64,000 nt of DNA from Candidatus Phytoplasma asteris (lineage in GTDB: Bacteria > Bacillota_I > Bacilli_A > Acholeplasmatales > Acholeplasmataceae). The notes under the pieces are model-generated. The model was given only the letters and a program-made list of their open reading frames with translations. It was not told where the DNA came from and made no database searches. Positions 58,151 through 64,000 of this stretch are shown here, piece after piece (positions within the stretch are counted from its first letter, which is position 1; the number at the start of each line of letters is the position of its first letter). Position numbers and translations under genes: made by a program. The stretch is from NCBI RefSeq assembly GCF_038505995.1, contig NZ_CP128414.1, positions 372,001 to 436,000 of the forward strand, in the 5' to 3' direction.

Positions 58151-58260
58151 GATGATAAAATGATGAGTGTATGATGATAAAATGATGAGTGTATGATGAT
58201 AAAATGATGAGTGTATGATGATAAAATGATGAGTGTATGATGATAAAGTGATGAGTTAAA
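58151..58260. repeat. 22-base iteron-like direct repeats
   Basis: Four perfect copies of a 22-base unit starting GATGATAAAATGATGAG lie head to tail (58151-58238), followed by a degenerate fifth copy. The length and perfect direct arrangement resemble plasmid iterons. The array is in front of the primase-helicase operon and next to the A+T-rich, ATATCGA-bearing stretch, so it may be the origin of an element that can replicate by itself. Confidence 0.85.
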
Positions 58261-58273
58261 TAATTTATTTATT

Positions 58274-58912
58274 TTATGATTTTTCTTTTGTTAAATATCT
58301 TTTATAATCAGGACGCATTTTTTTAACCCGATAGCCTTGTTTATTTTTGGTTAAAAATAATTTGATGTGTTTTAAATCTTCCAATTGATAATAAATAACA
58401 TTTAATCCTTTTTTATAATTTGTTTTTATAGGATTGTTATATTTATCTACTTTTTTGTCATCTAATTTATATAATTTTAAAGTGTCTAGTTTGTCTATGG
58501 TTATCTTACTTATTAATTCTTTAATATAGTCTTTTTGTTCGTTGAGATAATTAATTTGGAAGATAGGGAAATGTGTTTTAAGGGTATTGTTTTGGCATTT
58601 TGGGGGTGATATGGGGTTGGTTAGGGTTTGATTATTATTATTATTGTTTTCGGTAGAGTGAGTTTTGATTATTTCTATTCTATACTTTTTCATTTCATCT
58701 AAGATTTGTGGGTCTACAAATAGAGTTTGGTTTTTTGGGCGGTAGTTTGCTTGTTGATAGGAATTTTTCTTTTTAGAATGAGAAACAATTGTAATATTTA
58801 ATAATTCTCCTTTTAATATTTGTAAAAAGTTTTTGATTTGAACTAAGTCGTTGGGGGTTGATTTTGTTTCCCAACCGCCCCTAATGATTCCTTGATTTGT
58901 TTCGTTTTTCAT
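58274..58912 (-). CDS. Protein of unknown function next to dnaG
   Basis: A 212-residue product, basic and hydrophilic, with a six-Asn tract near the middle. Its N-terminal part contains GGWETKSTPNDLVQIKNFLQ and a likely small fold, and its C-terminus KNKQGYRVKKMRPDYKRYL is strongly basic, perhaps nucleic-acid binding. The frame extends to 58984, but the ATG at 58912 has AAAGGAG about seven bases upstream. It follows dnaG on the same strand. A similar small gene often lies beside the primase in phytoplasma mobile units. Function unknown. Confidence 0.7.
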   Translation of the reverse strand: MKNETNQGIIRGGWETKSTPNDLVQIKNFLQILKGELLNITIVSHSKKKNSYQQANYRPKNQTLFVDPQILDEMKKYRIEIIKTHSTENNNNNNQTLTNPISPPKCQNNTLKTHFPIFQINYLNEQKDYIKELISKITIDKLDTLKLYKLDDKKVDKYNNPIKTNYKKGLNVIYYQLEDLKHIKLFLTKNKQGYRVKKMRPDYKRYLTKEKS

Positions 58913-59070
58913 TTTTTTCTCCTTTTTATTTGGTTTTTTGTTATAAAAATAAAAATCCCCTAAGTTGCGAAAATAAAATCGCAAAATTTAGGGGTATATG
59001 CGTGTGTTTGGGGGTATGTTAATGTTATTATACATGTAAGGTTTAATATATTAGTTAAAAAGCAATAATT

Positions 59071-60396
59071 TTAATCAATTATTTCTACTTTGTCTTTTCC
59101 AAAAAAATAAATAGCTAAATCGACTATGATTTTATTTTTGGCCTCTTCATAAGTAATGTATGGGTCTAAAAAACATTTTTGATATGCTTCTTTTCCGAAT
59201 TGGCGTAATAAATCATCAACATCTTTACAAGTTTTATCATAAGGTGGTAAAATGCGTCTAATTTCGTAAATAATATTTTCTTCTTTAAGTTGTTCTCCTA
59301 AGGCTTCACTGCGTTTTTGACCTGTTTCATCGTTATCTAAAGCGATAATGACTTTGATTTTTTCTTTTTTAAGAATTTCTATTTGTGATTTAGAAAGTAG
59401 TTGAGTGACACAAATGAGACCGACAACGTTTTTAATCCCGTTTTGCCAACAACTAATGACATCGAAAAAACCTTCATGAATAATGATGGTTTTCGTTTGT
59501 TTAATAGAAGGTAACGCTTCAAAAAAACGATAACTGAAATGAAAAGTAGGTGTTTGACTAAAATTATTGAGTGATTTATATTTAGGTTGGAAATAAGAAA
59601 CTTCGCGAAAGTTATTTTGATAAAAATGAAATGTTTTATTATATCCGTTTTCAATGGGGATAATGATGGAACCATGAAAAGTATCGTGATAATATGTTTT
59701 ATTTTGTTGATTGGTTTTATCTTTGATAAAACAATATTCGATTAATTTTGTTGTATCGATATTTTGCTTTTTACAATAATTTACTAAACGAAAAGATAAA
59801 GGTTTATCAGATAATGGTGCATAACCTAGTTTAAATTCTTTAATAGTTTCTAGAGTTAATTTTCTTTTTTGGGTTAAATATTCTAATCCTAGGTGAGATT
59901 CATTATTTCGGTTAGTGGTTAATAAATAATGATAATAATCTCTAATTTGGTTAAATAAAGGTGATATTTCTTTAAATAATTGTGTTTTTGTAGCGTTAAT
60001 TTCTTTTTCATCAATTGGGTTGTTGATTTTATTGTGGTGGAATTGATATTTAAAAGGTTCGCAAGAAATATTAGGGGTTAAATTTTGTTGCTCGATTAAG
60101 ATTTTAAATTCTTGAGTTTTCATAAAGTTATTGATTTTTTCAAGAGCGTTATTGAAGGTTTTAATTCCTCTTATTTCCATATAAACATCAATAATATCGT
60201 AATCTTTACAACATTTCCAACAATGAATTTTATTATCTGAAGTTAAATGGCAACAAGTTGGGTTTTGTCCCTGATGGATGGGACAAGGGAAACGATATTT
60301 GGTATTGAAGTTTGGGGGTATAATGTTTAGTTTTTTTAATAAAACAGTCATAGGGAAATTAGTTTGGATGTGTTTTATTTTTTCTTGATAATTCAT
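59071..60396 (-). CDS. dnaG: DnaG-like primase of the mobile unit
   Basis: A 441-residue DNA primase shorter than the chromosomal type (about 600). It has the N-terminal zinc motif CPIHQG...CCHLTSDNKIHCWKC (about residues 38-62), a linker, and the TOPRIM core with the metal-binding Glu in IIHEGFFDV near 305 and the Asp pair in LDNDETG near 353. The C-terminal helicase-interaction domain is missing. TAAGGAGT precedes the ATG. It is part of a minus-strand set together with dnaB-like and restriction-modification genes. Confidence 0.9.
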   Translation of the reverse strand: MNYQEKIKHIQTNFPMTVLLKKLNIIPPNFNTKYRFPCPIHQGQNPTCCHLTSDNKIHCWKCCKDYDIIDVYMEIRGIKTFNNALEKINNFMKTQEFKILIEQQNLTPNISCEPFKYQFHHNKINNPIDEKEINATKTQLFKEISPLFNQIRDYYHYLLTTNRNNESHLGLEYLTQKRKLTLETIKEFKLGYAPLSDKPLSFRLVNYCKKQNIDTTKLIEYCFIKDKTNQQNKTYYHDTFHGSIIIPIENGYNKTFHFYQNNFREVSYFQPKYKSLNNFSQTPTFHFSYRFFEALPSIKQTKTIIIHEGFFDVISCWQNGIKNVVGLICVTQLLSKSQIEILKKEKIKVIIALDNDETGQKRSEALGEQLKEENIIYEIRRILPPYDKTCKDVDDLLRQFGKEAYQKCFLDPYITYEEAKNKIIVDLAIYFFGKDKVEIID

Positions 60397-60802
60397 TTAT
60401 TTTAACTCCTTAATAAATTTTATTATTATTGTTCATAAACAAAAGAAAAACTGAAAGCATAAGGGTTCATTTGAATATAAAAAAAGACCTTCAATTTTGA
60501 AGGTCTTATAATATAAAAATAAAATTTAAAATTATATAATTATTTACAATTTTTTTCTAAAACTATATTTATTTTTTATTTCTAATTCTTTTTTATCTTT
60601 AAAAGAATATTTTTTATTAAATTGTTATTTCTTTTTTTTAATTAAAATTTGAATATAAAAAAACCTTCAAATTAAAGGCATTAATTATATTAATTTTATC
60701 ATAATTATTTTTTTGACAATTAAATTAAATTTAGCTAATAATATTAATAAAAACCAAATTCAATTAAATTAGTTTAACATTTTTTTTATTTCAAACTTAT
60801 TT
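60397..60802. other. Noncoding region between restriction gene and dnaG
   Basis: About 400 bases of A+T-rich DNA. Two similar TTGAATATAAAAAAA-ACCTTCAA stretches (about 60471 and 60649) appear as direct repeats; the first forms the terminator stem at 60484-60507. No gene is seen. Confidence 0.6.
60479..60508 (-). terminator. Terminator of the restriction-modification transcript
   Basis: AAGACCTTCA and TGAAGGTCTT form a perfect ten-pair stem on the minus strand, followed by T7. It ends the transcript coming from the methylase and restriction genes before dnaG. Confidence 0.82.
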
Positions 60803-61478
60803 TTAATTTAAAAAGTTTTTGTTTTTTATTTGTGAATAAAATTGATCCAAAAAAAATTGTAGTTCGTTGGAACTCAGAACTTTAAGATTTTGTTGATTTG
60901 CTACTTTTTTTAATTCTTTCATTTTATATTCACTATAATAATCGCCATCACAAATGAATAAAATCATTATATTTTTATTATATTTTTGGGTGTCAGTTTT
61001 GGCTTCTTCAATAGATATTTTTACATCATTTTTTTGATTATCTTGCGAGCCGCCAGATTCTTTGGTATATTTGTGAAAAACATAAAAAATAATTTCTAAA
61101 TCTTTATATTTAAAAGAAAAATCAATTGACTTACCTTTTGATGAGATATACTGATTTATTTCTTTTTTTTGAACTATTTCTTGTTTTTTTATAAAAATAC
61201 TTTTAGGTTTACACACTTCGGATATATTATTTATATCATTTTTTAAAAATTCACCAAATACTTTTTCATAAAAGTTTTGTTTTAAAGGTTCTAAAATAAA
61301 CCAAGCTTTTAAAAAATTATTATGTTTAATTGATGTTTCTACTTCTTCTTGAATAAAATTAAATTTTTCACAAAATTTTTTAATTTTTTTTAAAGTTTTT
61401 TTTATCTTTAATATTGAAATTTTCCAAATTTTGTTTTAATTGTTCTTTATATTTTGTTTTATAATTTATCTTTTTCAT
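60803..61478 (-). pseudogene. Putative restriction endonuclease, frameshifted at an A8 run
   Basis: ATG at 61478 follows GAGGAT and overlaps the end of the methylase frame. It runs for 32 codons and stops, because of an A8 run (61396-61403 on the plus strand). With one A fewer the reading continues for about 190 codons through KKIKKFCEKFNFIQEE and SIDFSFKYKDLEIIFYVF into the 137-residue frame ending at 60803. The full product would be about 225 residues and contains ESGGSQDNQKNDV, typical of a restriction endonuclease core. Its adjacency to a methylase supports the call, but no family name can be given. Confidence 0.6.
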
Positions 61479-62522
61479 AAATACTATCCTCATTTATATT
61501 ATTACAACAATCAATAAAAGCCTTTGTTAAAATATTTCTAGCTAAATGAAAATCTAACCTACGTCTACGTTGATTATCTTTGTTATTTCCTTTGAATGGA
61601 GACAACAAAACATCCTTAGTTTTTGTTCTAAATGTATTTAAAATTTGATTTGCGTTAATAATTATTTTTTCAATTTTTGAATCATCTAAATATTTAAATT
61701 CTTCACTGTTAACTATAGTAATCGCACGAGACGAAATTTTTATATTTGAAATATTATATTTTAATTTATTTTTATGAATGAATTTAATTTTTTTTCAGGA
61801 TTTGTGGAATCTACACCCAACAACGCAATAAATCCATTAACATCGTTAAATCGTAATTTTTTTAAAAACTCACTTTTTTCTTTAACAAAAATTTTTAATT
61901 TTTTTAATTCTTGTAAAGAACCAATTTTATCATCATTTTTATAAATAATTTGTTTTTCTAATTTGGCGCCATTAAAACAAACAATACAAATAGGTACGGT
62001 AGTATCTTCAAAAGGATTGGGTTCAATGATAATAATTCTGTTAACATTGGTTTTATCAAATTTTGAATTAATAAAAGTTTCTGGGACAATTGCAAAACCT
62101 GGTTGATTTGTGGATATCATCTTACTTAAAGCTAATAAATAAAGATCAGCAAAATTAGATGTTTTAAAATAGTCTTTATAAGTTTGTGTATATTTTTTAC
62201 GATAACAACTATTCTTTGCTAAATACGGAGGATTTGTTGATATAAAATATTTATGTTTTTTTTCATAAGGTATATTTTTTAAAGAATCATTCATTTTATA
62301 TTTAACAAATTTCTTATCAATGTCATACCCTATAAAATTTAAATTATTAATTTTATTTTTAAAATAATATTTTAAAAAATTTAAAATATCCCCTTCGCCA
62401 GCGAAGGGATCTAAGATAATATGATTTTCTTTTAAATTATCAAAAATAAATTCTTCTAATGGTTTTGTGAACCAATTTTGTTTTTTAGTAAAAAATTGAC
62501 CGAATTGAATTTTATTTGTCAA
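61459..62522 (-). pseudogene. DNA adenine methyltransferase with A8 frameshift
   Basis: An N6-adenine methyltransferase with the order motif X (FGQFFTKKQ), SAM motif I DPFAGEGDIL (about 38-47), catalytic NPPY (97-100) and a target-recognition part. The first frame, TTG 62522 to 61761, ends at an A8 run (61788-61795). A -1 shift there continues for about 100 codons to 61459 with TFRTKTKDVLLSPFKG and QRRRRLDFHLARNIL, a normal-looking C-terminus. Together about 354 residues. A AAAAAA heptamer-like slip could produce it in vivo; otherwise it is a broken gene. It overlaps the restriction gene start by 20 bases. Confidence 0.75.
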
Positions 62523-62806
62523 TTGAAAAACCTATCTTTCTTTTTTTAATTGTTTTTTTCCAATAAAAATAACTAACAATAACACAAGAAGAATTATTTT
62601 TTAATTCATTATTATAAGTATAATAATTTAAGTATTGTATTTTATTGTGATTTAGTTCATATTTATATATTTATTTTATTTCTATTCTTTTTCATTATAT
62701 ATTTAACACATTTTTTATGATTATTATTTTTTTAGAGTTGATTTAGTGTTATTTTATAATTTGTTTGGAATTATTTTTCATTTATTTTAACTCCTAGTTT
62801 TTTTGA

Positions 62807-64000
62807 TTAATAATAAGTTTCTATTTTATAAGGCAAAACATAACCGATTTCTTGGAAGGTTTGAGTGGTCATTTCAAAGTGATAAACTAAGGTTTTTTTG
62901 GTACCACTTCTATTTTTTTTGATACATACTTCGATTATTTTTTGATTTTCATTGTCATTATAATCTGAATATAGATCTTCTAAGGTTGAATTATATATAT
63001 TTATGGGTTTTTCTTTGTCTTTGGATAATTTGGGTTGGAATTCAGACATCATTAAGACGATATCGGAGTTAGTTTCAATTCCACCACTGCCTTTTAAAGC
63101 TGTTATTTCTGGTGATTTACCTTGATAATTGCTGTATGTATCTCTTGAAAATTGAGATAAAATGATAATAACAATGTTTAATTCAATGGCTATTTTTTTT
63201 AATTTAGTCATGATTTCGTCAATGGCTAGACGGTCATTTTCTAAGTGATTTGTGGTTTTGGTGATTTGAAGGTGGTCAATGACGATAATTTCTGCTTGTT
63301 TTTCTAAATAAAGGCGATAAACTAAATCGATTACATAATCAATATTTTTGCTTTTATCATAACTAAATGATAAATTTATGTTGGCGAAAAATTGTTTTGC
63401 TATTTTCATCCTTTCCGTGTATTTGAGAGGTGTGATATTGGTATCTTCAAAATTTTTATCTAAAATAACATCTAGAGGAATTTGAGTTTGGTGGGCTAAT
63501 AAACGATTTAAATTTTCTTCTAAGGTCATTTCATAAGAAAATACCAAAATATGAGGATAATGAGATATTTCTTTGTGTTTGGTTTTTGCTATATCTAAAA
63601 GAAGATTATAGACAAAAGTTGTTTTACCTAATCCAGTATACCCCCCAATAGTTATGATTTGACCTTTTTTGAATCCTTTTGTGGATTGGTTGAGTCCTTT
63701 AAAAGTTTCTGATAAGCGGTAATATTCTTCTTGGATTTTTTGTCTTGATTGTTGATCGGTATCAAAAAATTCAGGATGTAAAGAGGCCATTTGATTTAAA
63801 GTTAATAAGGTTTGGTCGGATTTGTGGGGGATTGAAGAGATAAAATTTCTTAATTTATCAAATATTTCTTGGTAATATAAATTTTTGTGGTAAGGGTCTT
63901 GGTTTTCGTATGTTGGGCTAATGATTTTTATTAATTGTTGAAATAGTTTTTCTTGGGTGTAGGTATGTTTTAGATTGTCTAAAAAATGATTATTATTTTG
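62807..64000 (-). CDS. dnaB: DnaB-like replicative helicase, 5' end outside the window
   Basis: The frame is open to the window edge at 64000, so the ATG at 63790 is probably internal, and the product has at least 397 residues in view. It has the DnaB C-terminal RecA-type core: GGYTGLGKTTF (Walker A), VFSYEMTLEENLNRLLA, Walker B IIVIDHLQI, ILSQFSR and ALKGSGGIETNSD. It unwinds DNA for replication of the element together with the primase. It lies upstream of the methylase on the same strand, with about 280 bases of A+T-rich DNA between. Confidence 0.9.
   Translation of the reverse strand, partial: QNNNHFLDNLKHTYTQEKLFQQLIKIISPTYENQDPYHKNLYYQEIFDKLRNFISSIPHKSDQTLLTLNQMASLHPEFFDTDQQSRQKIQEEYYRLSETFKGLNQSTKGFKKGQIITIGGYTGLGKTTFVYNLLLDIAKTKHKEISHYPHILVFSYEMTLEENLNRLLAHQTQIPLDVILDKNFEDTNITPLKYTERMKIAKQFFANINLSFSYDKSKNIDYVIDLVYRLYLEKQAEIIVIDHLQITKTTNHLENDRLAIDEIMTKLKKIAIELNIVIIILSQFSRDTYSNYQGKSPEITALKGSGGIETNSDIVLMMSEFQPKLSKDKEKPINIYNSTLEDLYSDYNDNENQKIIEVCIKKNRSGTKKTLVYHFEMTTQTFQEIGYVLPYKIETYY

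Larger units (their letters stand above)
50816..64000. mobile_element. Possible phytoplasma potential mobile unit (PMU-like) region
   Basis: The region combines an IS3-type transposase, DnaG- and DnaB-like replication proteins, an iteron-like array, a RarA-like ATPase, a restriction-modification pair and large unknown membrane or coiled-coil genes. This is the content expected of a PMU, which can exist as an extrachromosomal circle in aster yellows phytoplasma. The right edge is outside the window, and no long terminal inverted repeats were identified, so the borders are a guess. Confidence 0.5.

Noticed and set aside
58151-58260. CRISPR array
   Set aside because: The repeats are directly adjacent without spacers and no cas gene is nearby; they fit iterons or a simple tandem repeat.

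Overview
The window looks like part of a phytoplasma chromosome ('Candidatus Phytoplasma', wall-less plant-pathogenic Mollicutes). It is very A+T-rich, and TGA is used as a normal stop while tryptophan is TGG, which excludes Mycoplasma and Spiroplasma. The gene set also fits: tuf behind the end of fusA, glycolysis plus a 2-hydroxycarboxylate (malate/citrate) carrier, two MATE exporters, a protease-less FtsH-like AAA protein, and a block resembling a phytoplasma potential mobile unit (PMU: tra5-type transposase, dnaG, dnaB). The species cannot be fixed from this sequence alone.

Layout. 1-6,000: end of fusA, tuf with its own promoter, a Bax-inhibitor-1 membrane protein, then a minus-strand cluster (membrane protein, mnmG, rsmG). 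6,000-6,550: SRP RNA (ffs, minus strand) and tRNA-Arg(UCU). 6,850-17,100: plus-strand housekeeping genes rmuC, rny, ymdB, miaA, efp, rbgA and topA. 17,200-30,000: central metabolism (pfkA, pgi, eno, gpmI, a malate-type carrier, pyk) with two MATE exporters. 30,100-32,430: two membrane-anchored, probably surface-exposed proteins. 33,000-38,100: pepV and a broken pepV copy, thyA-folA-plsC, and an OsmC-like gene. 38,160-44,990: a compact minus-strand operon (alaS, small ORF, ruvX, trmR, greA, yqeG, yqeK, rsmD, yneF, small membrane protein), with many genes overlapping. 45,450-50,220: membrane-methyltransferase fusion, truncated FtsH-like ATPase, ECF-type S component, lplA with an 11-bp repeat array in front.

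50,220-64,000 is accessory DNA: a three-helix membrane ORF and a long coiled-coil ORF that join through an A9 run, a two-helix membrane protein, a RarA-like ATPase, an IS3-type transposase, a five-unit 22-bp iteron-like array, a small PMU-type protein, a DnaG-like primase, a restriction-modification pair with both genes shifted at A8 runs, and a DnaB-like helicase that runs off the right edge. The primase, helicase and iterons suggest an element with its own replication functions; the restriction-modification pair sits between dnaG and dnaB as cargo.

The strongest leads are the homopolymer-split coiled-coil membrane gene, the A8-split restriction-modification pair, the iteron-like array beside the primase operon, the membrane-methyltransferase fusion, and the inverted repeats that bracket the transposase. 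Assignments rest on motif recognition by eye; no database search was run.
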